Source: Acidobacteriaceae bacterium
Lineage (GTDB): Bacteria; Acidobacteriota; Terriglobia; Terriglobales; Acidobacteriaceae
Direction: 5' to 3'
DNA: 64,000 nt
Assembly (NCBI GenBank): GCA_027449965.1
Contig: DAIDKP010000025.1
Span: forward strand, 30,874-94,873
Shown here: positions 54,816 through 63,799 of the stretch, piece by piece
Numbering within the stretch: the stretch's first letter is position 1
How the letters are laid out: every line of letters starts with the position of its first letter
Notes under the pieces: model-generated
The model's database searches: none
Told to the model about the DNA's origin: nothing
The model's input: only the letters and a program-made list of their open reading frames with translations
Position numbers and translations under genes: made by a program

Positions 54816-57093
54816 CCGGCACCGCAATCGGCCCGGCTCGTCGCTTCCCCTCTCCGCCCGGCGAAGATTTCCGCGATCCAGCCACTTTCTCCGCCGCACT
54901 TCCATCCCCAGGAAAGCTCTCCACCGGATGCTCGGCAATCGCCGCCCTCATGAAACCAGCCCAGATCGGCAGTGCTGCGCGCGCTCCCGTCTCCTTGTCG
55001 CCCAGCGACTGCCGGCTATCGAAACCCACCCACACGCCACAGGTCACCGATGGTGAAAATCCCATGAACCACGCATCCGTAAAGTTGCTCGTCGTGCCCG
55101 TCTTGCCGCCCAGCGGATGGTTCAGCGCAGCCGCTGCCGCTGCCGTTCCCTCCCGCGTCACCGCGCGCAGCAGCTCCATCATCGAACGCGCCGTCTGCTG
55201 GCTGATCACCTGCGAGATCGTCGGCGAAGGCTGCCACAGCGGAACCCCATCGGCGCTTGTCACCGACCGCACCAGATGCGCCTGCACCCGTATCCCATCG
55301 TTCGGAAACACAGCATACGACTGCATCTGCTCGGCCAGCGTAATCTCCACCGCGCCCAGCGCTATCGGCAGATACGGCGGAATCTCCGACGTCACCCCAA
55401 ACCGATGCGCCGTCTCGATCACCGTGCGGATGCCCACGCGGTTCGCCAGCCGCAGCGCCGGAATATTCCGCGAATCCGCAAAAGCTTCCAGCAGGCTCAT
55501 CCGCCCTTTGTAGTTGTTTTCATAGTCGTGCGGACGATAACTCCCAAAGCTCACCGGCGAATCCATCACCGTGTCCTCCGGCGTCATCCCGCTTTCGATC
55601 GCCGCCGTATACACATACGGCTTGAAGCTCGATCCGGTCTGACGCTCCGCCTGCGTCGCTCGATTGAACTGCGAAAGCGCGTAATCCCGCCCGCCCACCA
55701 TCGCCAGCACGTCGCCTGTCGTATTATCCATCGCCATCAGCGCGCCCTGTGCGCCCGAGTCCTGCTCCAGCGTCGCCCGCTCCGCATTACCCTCCATCGC
55801 ACCCGACAGATGCACATAGATCACGTCGCCCGGCTTCACCAGCACATCGCCATGTGCCTGCCCGGTCCACTGCCAGTCTGCCGGCGTCATCACAATCCGC
55901 CGCTCGCCCACGCGTGCGCGAATCTCCAGCGGCAGCACCCGCGTCACCAGCGCATGGGTATAGTCGCCCGACACCGCATGTGTGGCCCAGTCCGGATGTT
56001 TGTAGCTCTCCGGATCCACTCCCTGCGTCAGCACATTCACCGCCGCCCCGCGCCATCCACGCCTTCGCTCATAAGCCGCCAGCCCATCCAGCACGGCATG
56101 GTTGGCCGCCCGTTGCAAATCCAGATCCAGCGTCGTATCCACGCGCAGACCCGATTCCAGCACCACATCCGCGCCAAAGTGCTGGTTCAGCTCTCGCCTC
56201 ACCTCTTCCACAAACCACGGCGCCACCGGGACCTCCGGCTGCGAGATATGCAGCCCCAGCGGTGAGTTCCGTGCCGCCTCGGCCTCGGCGTGCGAAATCA
56301 CATGATCCGACTCCATCTCCGTCAACACCAGATTGCGCCGCCGCAGCGCCTTCTCCGGATTCAGCAGCGGCGAATACGCCACCGGACCCTTCGGCAAACC
56401 CGCCAGCAGCGCCGCCTCGGTCAGCGTCAGGTCACGCGCATGACACGAAAAGTAGTACTCCGAGGCCGCTTCAAACCCGTAGTTCCCATGACCCAGATAG
56501 ATCTGATTCCCATACAGCGTAAAGATCTGCTCCTTGGTAAACGAGCGCTCGATCTGGATCGCCAGGAATGCCTCCTGAATCTTTCGCCCATACGTCCGCT
56601 CCGAAGACAGAAAAAGATTCCGCGCCAACTGCATCGTCAGCGTCGATGCGCCCTGCGAGCGACCATGCGAGCGAAGATCGTGCACCAGCGCGCCCGCTAT
56701 GCGAAATACATTGATGCCCCAGTGCGACTCGAAGTTCTTGTCCTCAATCGAGATCACCGCCTGCCGCAGCACCGGAGCAAAGTCGTTGTATCCCACATCC
56801 ACCCGATGCTCCAGCGCAATCGATCCAATCAAATGACCCTTGCGATCGTAAAGATCCGTCATCGACGATGGACGATACCGCTCCAGATCGTTGATCTGCG
56901 GCAGATTCACCGAATACACCAGCATCAGCCCGGTCAGCGATCCGAAGACCGCGGCCAGCGCAAACAGAACCATCAGCGTGAACCGCCCGGCCAGCTTTCG
57001 CCGCGGCTTCAGCGCATACGGTGAAGGCGATGCGCGTCGGGTTGAAGGCGGCTGAAAGCCACCACTTGCGCCAGATTTTGCGTTGGGGGACAC
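54664..57093 (-). CDS. mrcA: Penicillin-binding protein 1A, bifunctional transglycosylase/transpeptidase
   Basis: 809 residues from a GTG at 57091-57093 with GAGGAATC upstream. A cytoplasmic basic tail and one membrane helix (FTLMVLFALAAVFGSLTGLMLVY) are followed by the GT51 domain (ISIEDKNFESHWGIN, QGASTLTMQLARNLF). The transpeptidase domain has SSFK in QTGSSFKPYVYT, the S-x-N motif in ADSRNIPALR, and GGKTGTT. It polymerises and cross-links peptidoglycan. The C-terminal tail is Pro/Gly-rich and overlaps ribF on the other strand. Confidence 0.96.
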   Translation of the reverse strand: MSPNAKSGASGGFQPPSTRRASPSPYALKPRRKLAGRFTLMVLFALAAVFGSLTGLMLVYSVNLPQINDLERYRPSSMTDLYDRKGHLIGSIALEHRVDVGYNDFAPVLRQAVISIEDKNFESHWGINVFRIAGALVHDLRSHGRSQGASTLTMQLARNLFLSSERTYGRKIQEAFLAIQIERSFTKEQIFTLYGNQIYLGHGNYGFEAASEYYFSCHARDLTLTEAALLAGLPKGPVAYSPLLNPEKALRRRNLVLTEMESDHVISHAEAEAARNSPLGLHISQPEVPVAPWFVEEVRRELNQHFGADVVLESGLRVDTTLDLDLQRAANHAVLDGLAAYERRRGWRGAAVNVLTQGVDPESYKHPDWATHAVSGDYTHALVTRVLPLEIRARVGERRIVMTPADWQWTGQAHGDVLVKPGDVIYVHLSGAMEGNAERATLEQDSGAQGALMAMDNTTGDVLAMVGGRDYALSQFNRATQAERQTGSSFKPYVYTAAIESGMTPEDTVMDSPVSFGSYRPHDYENNYKGRMSLLEAFADSRNIPALRLANRVGIRTVIETAHRFGVTSEIPPYLPIALGAVEITLAEQMQSYAVFPNDGIRVQAHLVRSVTSADGVPLWQPSPTISQVISQQTARSMMELLRAVTREGTAAAAAALNHPLGGKTGTTSNFTDAWFMGFSPSVTCGVWVGFDSRQSLGDKETGARAALPIWAGFMRAAIAEHPVESFPGDGSAAEKVAGSRKSSPGGEGKRRAGPIAVPVRMPVGVPVGDRRRSGLPLPEPAALPGKHSAAPAARPGQSVPAGSPGPAI

Positions 57094-57253
57094 AGACGAT
57101 TCCTCGGGCCAGGCCCTCAGCCTGAGGCTAACACGATTCCAGACAGCGATTGCGCCGGAGATGACGCCACTGCGACGGCGCGTTCCTCATTCGGCACCCC
57201 GGACAAGCTCCCCAGACAAGCTCTCGGGACAAGTGATCGGGCAAGCCCGCAAC

Positions 57254-58453
57254 TCAGGCCGATTTCGCGCGCAGCACAGCCAGCCCTTTGTCCAGAATCG
57301 CGTCGCCCTTCGGCGCCGTTGCCGCCGCACTCCCGCCATCCAGACCCTGATCGCTTTCCACATCCACTGCGACCGTCGGCGTCACCGCGCTTTGCATGAT
57401 CTTCTTTCCCGACGGCGTCTCATACTCGGCCACCGTCAGAATCACCGCCGCTCCATCCGGCAACACCATCGTCTTCTGCACCGACTCATCGCCAAAGGTC
57501 CGTTCGCCTACCACATCGGCGCGCTTATTATCCTCCAGCGCCGCCGCCGTCAGCTCCGCCGCACCCGCCGTTCCCCGATTCACCAGCACCGTCAGTGGTG
57601 CCGCCGTCACGTCCAGCTTCGGGTCCGCGCTGAAGGTCTGCGTCGCAAAGTGCTGTCCGCTCAGCGTGGCCAGCGTCCCTTTGTCCAGAAACAGATTCGC
57701 CAGCCGCAGGCCGTCCGCCGGTGTCCCCGTCGTCACATCGCGCAGATCCAGCAGAATCTTCTTCTCCGATGTTCCCTTCATCGCGCGAATCCGCGCCGCC
57801 ATCGCATCCACGCGCGCTGCCGAAAGCGTCATCGGCTTCAGGTACACAATTCCATCCGACGCATACGCCTGCACAAACAGATTCGGCGTCGCCACCTCGG
57901 CCCGTGTCAGCGGCACCTTGTCCGGATCACTCTTCCCCGGTCGAATCACCGAAAGCGTCACCACCGTCCCCGGCTTACCCTCCAGCATCAGGTTCAGCAA
58001 CGCCGCCGGCAACTCGCGCGTCGAGTGTCCGTCGATGGCGATAATCACGTCGCCATCCTTGAAGTTTCCCTTCGCCGCCGGTGAGTCGGGCTCCGTGCTG
58101 ACCACCGTGGCATAGCCAAACCGCTTGGCCAGCGTCATCCCCACCTGTGCGCTGCCACCCGTCGGCCGCTCGGTATAAATTTTGTACTCCGCAGGACTCA
58201 GGTAGCTTGACTCCGAATCCAGCGAATCCAGCAGCCCATGCAGCGCCCCGTCCGTAACGTCCGGAATGCTTGGAACCGTCACATAGTCAGTCTGAATCTT
58301 GCGCAGTACCTCGGAGTAGACCTCAATCTGCCGATACGCGCCATCTTTGCCTGAGTCGGCTCCCAGCACACGCAGCCCATATTCGCCGCCCAGCAGAACC
58401 AGAAGCAGACAAAGGGAAAATCCAAAAACCAAGCGCCGAAAGATTGGATGCAT
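57254..58453 (-). CDS. S41-family peptidase-like protein with degenerate active site, exported
   Basis: 399 residues from the ATG at 58451-58453 with GGAG upstream. A signal/anchor segment (LVFGFSLCLLLVLLGG) leads to the CTP-like N-terminal helix, a PDZ domain (ATVVSTEPDSPAAKG, FKDGDVIIAIDG) and an S41 domain (LLDLRDVTTGTPADGLRLANLFL). The catalytic Ser normally in a GSASASE context is missing: the sequence is GTAGAAEL (about residues 294-301). The catalytic Lys context TFGKG is TFGDE. The usual N-P-G-G is also lost. It is probably a proteolytically inactive scaffold or regulator. It is encoded downstream of the M14 gene and upstream of PBP1A on the same strand. Confidence 0.86.
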   Translation of the reverse strand: MHPIFRRLVFGFSLCLLLVLLGGEYGLRVLGADSGKDGAYRQIEVYSEVLRKIQTDYVTVPSIPDVTDGALHGLLDSLDSESSYLSPAEYKIYTERPTGGSAQVGMTLAKRFGYATVVSTEPDSPAAKGNFKDGDVIIAIDGHSTRELPAALLNLMLEGKPGTVVTLSVIRPGKSDPDKVPLTRAEVATPNLFVQAYASDGIVYLKPMTLSAARVDAMAARIRAMKGTSEKKILLDLRDVTTGTPADGLRLANLFLDKGTLATLSGQHFATQTFSADPKLDVTAAPLTVLVNRGTAGAAELTAAALEDNKRADVVGERTFGDESVQKTMVLPDGAAVILTVAEYETPSGKKIMQSAVTPTVAVDVESDQGLDGGSAAATAPKGDAILDKGLAVLRAKSA

Positions 58454-58603
58454 GCATTCTCCGAGGCAAAAGCCGAAAGCTCCCAGGCAACTGCCATTAT
58501 TGGCAATCATAGCGCACAGGGCGCGTGGCAGGGGGCCAGAACCGAGCGCCGAAGATGCCGCGCCAGGGCAGAAAATCTCCGCCCCGGCGTGATCAGGGAC
58601 CGG

Positions 58604-61591
58604 CTACTGCCCGGAAGCGGCAGTGCTCGCCGCCGGGTTCAGCGCGTTGAAGTTCAGGATTGCATTGAACACCAGCGGATACGTCCCGATCGTCTCCCCG
58701 CGATAGATCGGATCGTTGCCAAACAGCATTACATTCCCCGAGCCGTAGTGCGCATCCACCACAATCGCACGTTGCGCAATCGATCCCGACTTGCTCAGCA
58801 GACCATCCAGCAGCAGGTTGTTCCCATCCGCAAAGCGCAACACCACATCCGGCCGCAGATTCGCCGGAATCACCATCAGGTTGTTACGCATCTGCTCCTC
58901 GTTCAGCGGACGCGCCTGCCACGGCTTGACCATCGGAAGCGGGTCTGCCGGCGTAATCGGTCGCGCCACCGGCTCATCGCTGTCGGCCAGCGTTCCGCGA
59001 CCCGTTGGACGCTCCGAATAGGGATCCATCAGCGTCCTGAATCCCGCTCGACCCAGCGTATTGCTCACGTTGAACGCCATCCCGCTCGCGCTGTACACCG
59101 GCACCGTCGCGCCAAATCCCCACGCCACCGGCGAGCTGCGATCCACAAACACGCTTTGGAGCACCGTGCCCACCACCCGCGCATCCGAGTGGGGCGCAAC
59201 GCTGACGCCCGGCGCCAGACCCGTATCAATCGCAAACTGCGCCGTATCTTCCGACGTAATCAGCAAACCGCCCCGCTCCACAAACTGCCGCAGATGCTCC
59301 AGCCCCGCATACCCCAGCCCGGGACGCATATCCGGCGTCGAGTCAATCCGTCCCAGATTCGGCGTCAGCTCCGATTTCTGCCACGGCATCGCGTTGTTCC
59401 ACATCGGGTAGCCGTCCACAATCATCTGCGTGCTGGCCCGGCCCACCGGCGCAAAGACAATCACATCGTACTTCGCCCGCAGATCCGCTTCCTTCGCTGC
59501 CGTCTGCGTGCTGATGTAGTCAAACGGAATCCCCAGATCGTCCAGCGCATACCGCCACCAGCCTTCGCTTTGCGTCGAAAGCCACGTGTGCATCACCGCA
59601 ATCCGCGGTGCCGTGACCGGATGCATCGCAACCGTCGGCGCGGCATCCACCATCGCCGCGTTCAGCGCCAGCTTGTGCAGCGACACATGCAGCGCATCGG
59701 CATCCGCTCCACGGATTACCAGTGATCCTGCCGGATAGCTGTGGCCACCCGCCTCAAAGGATTTCTCCGCCACCTCCATCGTCGCCGACTTCAGCGAATA
59801 CACCAGCGACAGCAGCGTCACCTGCCCCGTATTCGGCACAATTGCAACCGAACCGCTGCCCGTCGCCGTCGGCAGAATCGTGCTCGCGTCCGTCAGCGGC
59901 TTCATCGGAGCCTTCAGAATCGCCGCATCCGTCACCCGATCCACCTTCAGATTGAACAGATCGGTGAACGACCACCCCGTATCGTCATAGGGATGCTTCT
60001 GCGGATCATCCGGCGCCCAGAACTGATGATCCAGCAGTGCGTCCGCGATCCGCGAGTACGGCTGATCCATGCGCACCACCAGGCTGCCCGCCGGCAACGT
60101 CACAGCCACCGGCTTGTCGCCGCGCTTCGCACCGGGAATCGTTGTCGTCACCGCGCCCGTCAGCGTCTCGACCTCCACATGCTGTCGCGCCAGTGAGCGC
60201 AGCAACTCCGTCTGCCGATTCACCTGCGCCGCATCCGTCGGCAGCACATACGCCGCCGGACCCTCCAGCGATGGCTTGTTCACCGCGTCCTTGCTCTTGA
60301 TGTAGTAGTTCTCCAGGAAGTGATGCGTGTGCCGCGAAAAATAGCTCAGCGTCGTCAGCAGCGCCGTCTGCTCATAGTTGTTGTTGTCCCGCTGCGACCA
60401 CATCACCTGCGGCAGCGGCGGATTCTGCCGGTACCACGTGCGCGAATACTCTTCCGGCGACAGAATCCGTTTCTCCGTGTCCGCGCCGCCGTTGCCAAAC
60501 GTCTCATACAATCGGCTGATGCCATTGTGCATCGCCGCCAGAAACATCAGATAGCCAGGGTTCCACGTATCGAAATCCCCGTGCGTAAACACCCCCGGCA
60601 TCCCCAGCGACTGCATCTGCGAGATGTTGTTCCATCCCAGCTCCGCCCACTCGTCGGCCAGCGTCGGATCCACCCACGAGTTATACGGACCATCGCCCAC
60701 CGTATTGTCATACAGAAACGGCACAGACTCATGCAGATCGTGCAGCACCTGCGCATGCCAGCCCACGAAGGTATTCAGTACATTGCGTGACAGGTCCAGC
60801 GTCATACCCATCGCGTCGCGATTATTGTCATGCGCCACATAGTGGCCCCAATACAGCAGTCGCGGATACTTCTCGTTCAGGTGCGCCCGATGCCAGCGAT
60901 AGAGATCCACCATCCTGTCGCGACCATCCACCTCCACCACCGGCGTAATCAGCGTAATCATGTGCGTGCGAATCTGCTGGATATAGGGCGCATCATCCAC
61001 GGCCAGCCGATACGCCAGCTCCATCAGCGCCGTCGGTGCGCCCGTCTCCGGCGAGTGAATCGTCCCCGTAATGTAGTACACCGGCCAGGACTCGTCCACC
61101 AGTTTGCGCGCCGCCGCGTCGTCCATGTGTATCGTGCGCGGATCGGCAAGCTGCGCCAGGCGAGCGTCGTTGGTCGCCTGCTGATCCAGCAGCTTCTCGT
61201 CGGCAATCGCCACCGCGATCATCTCGCGGCCTTCTTCCGTATGGCCAATCGTCACCACGCGAACACGCGGCGAAGCCGCTGCCAGCATCCGGAAATATCT
61301 GTACACATCCTCGGCATAGGGCAGCATGTCCGGCGCGCCCGAAACATCGCCCAGCACCTTCTCCGGCGTCGGCACCGTCTTCGACGCCGGCAGATAGCTC
61401 ACCAGCGGCGATAGAAACTCCGGCTCCGTCGTGTACTTGTGAATCTGGTCGGTGTAGTGCTGGTCTATGGGCTGGCTCTGGCTGCGCGCATACGTCGAAT
61501 CCAGCGGCGTCTGCGCGGCAAGCGCAAGACTGAAAGGCAGTATCGCCAGAAATGGCAATATCAGAGATCTTCGCGTAAACAACCTGGGCAT
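58604..61591 (-). CDS. Secreted M14-family metallopeptidase, 995 aa
   Basis: From the ATG at 61589-61591, followed by a signal peptide (LILPFLAILPFSLALAAQ). The M14 zinc site is in TGTIHSPETGAPTALMELAYRL (H-x-x-E), with the third ligand region around HNDNRDAMGM-like segment AHDNNRDAMGMTL. The C-terminal half has two beta-rich domains and a glutamine-amidotransferase-like stretch (GLLITSEDTAQFAID). It is an exported carboxypeptidase-like enzyme, possibly for peptidoglycan-derived or dietary peptides. The start was chosen for the signal peptide; the upstream frame is open but unlikely. Confidence 0.9.
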   Translation of the reverse strand: MPRLFTRRSLILPFLAILPFSLALAAQTPLDSTYARSQSQPIDQHYTDQIHKYTTEPEFLSPLVSYLPASKTVPTPEKVLGDVSGAPDMLPYAEDVYRYFRMLAAASPRVRVVTIGHTEEGREMIAVAIADEKLLDQQATNDARLAQLADPRTIHMDDAAARKLVDESWPVYYITGTIHSPETGAPTALMELAYRLAVDDAPYIQQIRTHMITLITPVVEVDGRDRMVDLYRWHRAHLNEKYPRLLYWGHYVAHDNNRDAMGMTLDLSRNVLNTFVGWHAQVLHDLHESVPFLYDNTVGDGPYNSWVDPTLADEWAELGWNNISQMQSLGMPGVFTHGDFDTWNPGYLMFLAAMHNGISRLYETFGNGGADTEKRILSPEEYSRTWYRQNPPLPQVMWSQRDNNNYEQTALLTTLSYFSRHTHHFLENYYIKSKDAVNKPSLEGPAAYVLPTDAAQVNRQTELLRSLARQHVEVETLTGAVTTTIPGAKRGDKPVAVTLPAGSLVVRMDQPYSRIADALLDHQFWAPDDPQKHPYDDTGWSFTDLFNLKVDRVTDAAILKAPMKPLTDASTILPTATGSGSVAIVPNTGQVTLLSLVYSLKSATMEVAEKSFEAGGHSYPAGSLVIRGADADALHVSLHKLALNAAMVDAAPTVAMHPVTAPRIAVMHTWLSTQSEGWWRYALDDLGIPFDYISTQTAAKEADLRAKYDVIVFAPVGRASTQMIVDGYPMWNNAMPWQKSELTPNLGRIDSTPDMRPGLGYAGLEHLRQFVERGGLLITSEDTAQFAIDTGLAPGVSVAPHSDARVVGTVLQSVFVDRSSPVAWGFGATVPVYSASGMAFNVSNTLGRAGFRTLMDPYSERPTGRGTLADSDEPVARPITPADPLPMVKPWQARPLNEEQMRNNLMVIPANLRPDVVLRFADGNNLLLDGLLSKSGSIAQRAIVVDAHYGSGNVMLFGNDPIYRGETIGTYPLVFNAILNFNALNPAASTAASGQ

Positions 61592-61994
61592 GGTGGACCA
61601 ATCCTGAAGAGAGACAATTGCGCGCGCAGAGATGAGGCCGCGCGGCGTGAGTGCCAGTGTAGCGCAGCTCATCCGGCACGCAAAAGGAAATTTCGTTCCG
61701 GCGCTCGCTCCCGCTTCGCTCTACTTTACTTGTCCATGCAGACAGGGGAAATCGCGCGATTGGCCAGTGTTCGCAAAGCATTGAAATCGGGCTCTGCGTT
61801 CAGAGCCTCACTGGAGTCCCGTTTGGCTTGGATCGCCTCCCTTGTTCGGAGACGAAACGGGAGGCACATCACCTGGTAGAGCCGATGATGTTGGAAGGCG
61901 GAAACCGGTGTCTTTTCAGCACCCTCGCTAGCACTCTCAACCTGAATTCGGAGTTGTAACTGTGCCACTAAATCATTGATTTTCTTCGAATCAA
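61592..61994. other. 403-nt intergenic region before tRNA-Asp
   Basis: Upstream of the M14 gene and downstream of the minus-strand tRNA. A stem GCCTCCC/GGGAGGC (61835-61841 and 61859-61865) with a 17-nt loop is the only notable structure; it might stop tRNA transcription but has no T-tract. No gene is seen. Confidence 0.45.
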
Positions 61995-62071
61995 TGGCGG
62001 GGACGACGGGGCTCGAACCCGCGACCTCTGCCGTGACAGGGCAGCGCTCTGACCAACTGAGCTACGTCCCC
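61995..62071 (-). tRNA. tRNA-Asp (GTC)
   Basis: 77 nt on the minus strand including the encoded CCA. Acceptor GGGGACG pairs with CGTCCCC. The D-arm starts TAGCTCAGTTGGT. The anticodon loop CTGTCAC gives anticodon GTC, on a CTGCC/GGCAG stem. The T-arm contains GTTCGAGC, and the discriminator is G. Confidence 0.97.
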
Positions 62072-62389
62072 ACGAGTCTTTTCAGACACTTGGATATATG
62101 TCACATAGAATCAGAGAGTTCGCAGCTTTCGCTATTTTCGCTCTGTTCTACCATTTCGCTGCTGTGGACTCAATTTTGGGCTTCTATAGACACCAAACAG
62201 ACACCAAAACCACCACGGCAACAATAAATCAAGTCTACCAGATCAATGCCGGTTTTGGCGTCGATGCCACCCTCACCGGAGGAAATTTATTCCTCAGAAG
62301 TCGATACCGCTCCTCGCTGGCACGGAACGTGACGAACTCCGATGGTCCAACGGTCAGCAGCCCTATTCCTGGCGGACCGCACTTCAGCC
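62072..62389. other. Intergenic region between tRNA-Asp and a helix-turn-helix gene
   Basis: 318 nt with AT-richer composition than the main chromosome. A short direct repeat GACACCAAA occurs twice near 62189-62210. Open frames here have no family resemblance. It may be a remnant of inserted DNA next to the tRNA, but no integrase or duplicated tRNA end was seen. Confidence 0.4.
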
Positions 62390-62662
62390 CTATACTCCGG
62401 GCAGCTCAAAGCCAGCGAGCTGCTCCACCTGGCGCAGAAATACGGAAGGCTTCATCTGAAGTGAACCGCAGATGTCGAAGATGCTACGGAGTGAGGGGTT
62501 GGTCTTTCCCAATTCGATGAGGCTGATGAAGGCGCGCTCGTAACCGGACCTTGCAGCAAGCGCCTCCTGGCTCATCTTCTGCCGTAACCGATGCTTCCGC
62601 AGCAGTTGACCGAACGCTACGGACGGGTCGAGTTTCGGGTTGCCCTTTCCAGAAGATGCCAC
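62390..62662 (-). CDS. XRE-family helix-turn-helix regulator
   Basis: 90 residues from a GTG. The HTH_3/Cro-CI fold is clear: FGQLLRKHRLRQKMSQEALA, ARSGYERAFISLIELGKTNPSLRSIFDIC, ending with a short tail. Proteins of this kind are single-domain repressors or controllers such as those of restriction-modification or toxin systems; no partner gene is nearby. Confidence 0.85.
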   Translation of the reverse strand: MASSGKGNPKLDPSVAFGQLLRKHRLRQKMSQEALAARSGYERAFISLIELGKTNPSLRSIFDICGSLQMKPSVFLRQVEQLAGFELPGV

Positions 62663-62924
62663 AACCTACTGTGGCACCGCAAGTATATTACGCGCCGCTT
62701 ATGATACTTGCGGACATCAGAGTTTCAAGCTGGCGCTGTCCTTCAAAGCGGATCAGCATCTCAGATAGAGACCATACATTTGACCGGGCGTTGATGATGC
62801 ACGAATAATCATTGGCTATTCTGGCTGTGGTGCGGCTAAGCTCAGAAGATTCTTCTTGGAGATCACTCGTGATGCAAATTTGGACGCAAACCGCGGGGAA
62901 GGCGAGGGACGTGGAGGTTCACGT

Positions 62925-63185
62925 ATGATGCAGGTAAGGATGATTATCTTCCCGTGTGATGACGGCCTTGACGTGGTGATCTGGGGCAAGTGGACACAAG
63001 GGTCGATGCGCCATCGCCACTTCGACGATCGTACCTGCATGATTAACATGCTTGAAAGCCTGCATTTGCTCAGTTCAGAGGATGCGAAAAAGCTGGAGAA
63101 CTTCGTCTTCATCGACGATTGCCCCATCTACTCATCTGAGATCGAAGAGGACGTACTTGCAATGCACGGCTTCGTGCAGGCTTGA
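62925..63185 (+). CDS. Small hypothetical protein, 86 aa
   Basis: Starts at ATG 62925 (GGAGG seven bases upstream); the longer frame from 62856 is less likely. Sequence VRMIIFPCDDGLDVVIWGKW and MINMLESLHLLSSEDAKKLENF, with many acidic residues, and no membrane segments. No family is recognised. The good ribosome-binding site makes it credible. Confidence 0.6.
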   Translation: MMQVRMIIFPCDDGLDVVIWGKWTQGSMRHRHFDDRTCMINMLESLHLLSSEDAKKLENFVFIDDCPIYSSEIEEDVLAMHGFVQA

Positions 63186-63227
63186 GCGCTGCCGGGTTCC
63201 CTAGCAAGCCGACATAATTTCTTCCCG

Positions 63228-63503
63228 CTAGGACTTCCCGTCGGGCTTCTCGCTGGCATTTCGGTCATGCAGCGCTACCGACTCCCGAAAGGCTTTGACA
63301 AGGAATTGCCCCTCCTCTGTCAGCTCCACAATCTCTTCCGTTCCTCTGAAGACACGGAAGCATAGTTGCGTTTCGAGCGTAGCGATTTGCTTTTGCAACT
63401 CGGCGGAAGTCATGTTCAATCTCTTCGCTGCTTGCGCGTAATTCAACTCTTCCGCGAAGATAACAGCAATTCGTTTCAGGGCAATTGCGATAGACTCAGA
63501 CAC
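63228..63503 (-). CDS. Single-domain LysR-type winged-helix protein
   Basis: 91 residues from the GTG at 63501-63503, six bases after GAGGAG; the frame extends upstream without similarity. It contains a LysR-type DNA-binding domain (FAEELNYAQAAKRLNMTSAELQKQIATLE, then VFRGTEEIVELTEEGQFLV) but no effector domain. It could be a small regulator or a truncated LysR gene; the intact frame and start favour a real small protein. Confidence 0.75.
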   Translation of the reverse strand: MSESIAIALKRIAVIFAEELNYAQAAKRLNMTSAELQKQIATLETQLCFRVFRGTEEIVELTEEGQFLVKAFRESVALHDRNASEKPDGKS

Positions 63504-63799
63504 TTTCAACTCCTCAACATGGAACTGATCTGCCGCTCTAGAACTTTTACACCCACGCAATCTTTAGGACTTGCGTTTCACCGTATTCCAACCAAGAACC
63601 TTGAACGTTCCAAACTCGTTGTAGTCACACCGGCGGCTACAAGGAAAGCAGGAATGCGTAGTGCGAATAACACTTTTCGCATCAACATGATCGACACATA
63701 AACAGCGCCGAACATCTGGCCAAGCCCGAGGACAGATGTTATCTGTCCATCAAAGGCAGACTACGAATCCACGAGTAGCGAGAATAGGTCGAACTGTAA
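63504..63799. other. Intergenic region upstream of LysR-like gene, no gene seen
   Basis: About 296 nt between the minus-strand pstB end and the small LysR-like gene. It is comparatively AT-rich. No coding frame, terminator or repeat could be supported. Confidence 0.4.

Noticed and set aside
61976..62227. Plus-strand ORF over the tRNA, beginning with a GLEPATSAV-type sequence
   Set aside because: This is the well-known false protein produced by translating the antisense of a tRNA; the tRNA-Asp explains the sequence.
61995..63799. Integrase or attachment site beside tRNA-Asp
   Set aside because: No recombinase gene and no duplicated tRNA 3' end was found by reading; the island idea rests only on composition and small regulators.
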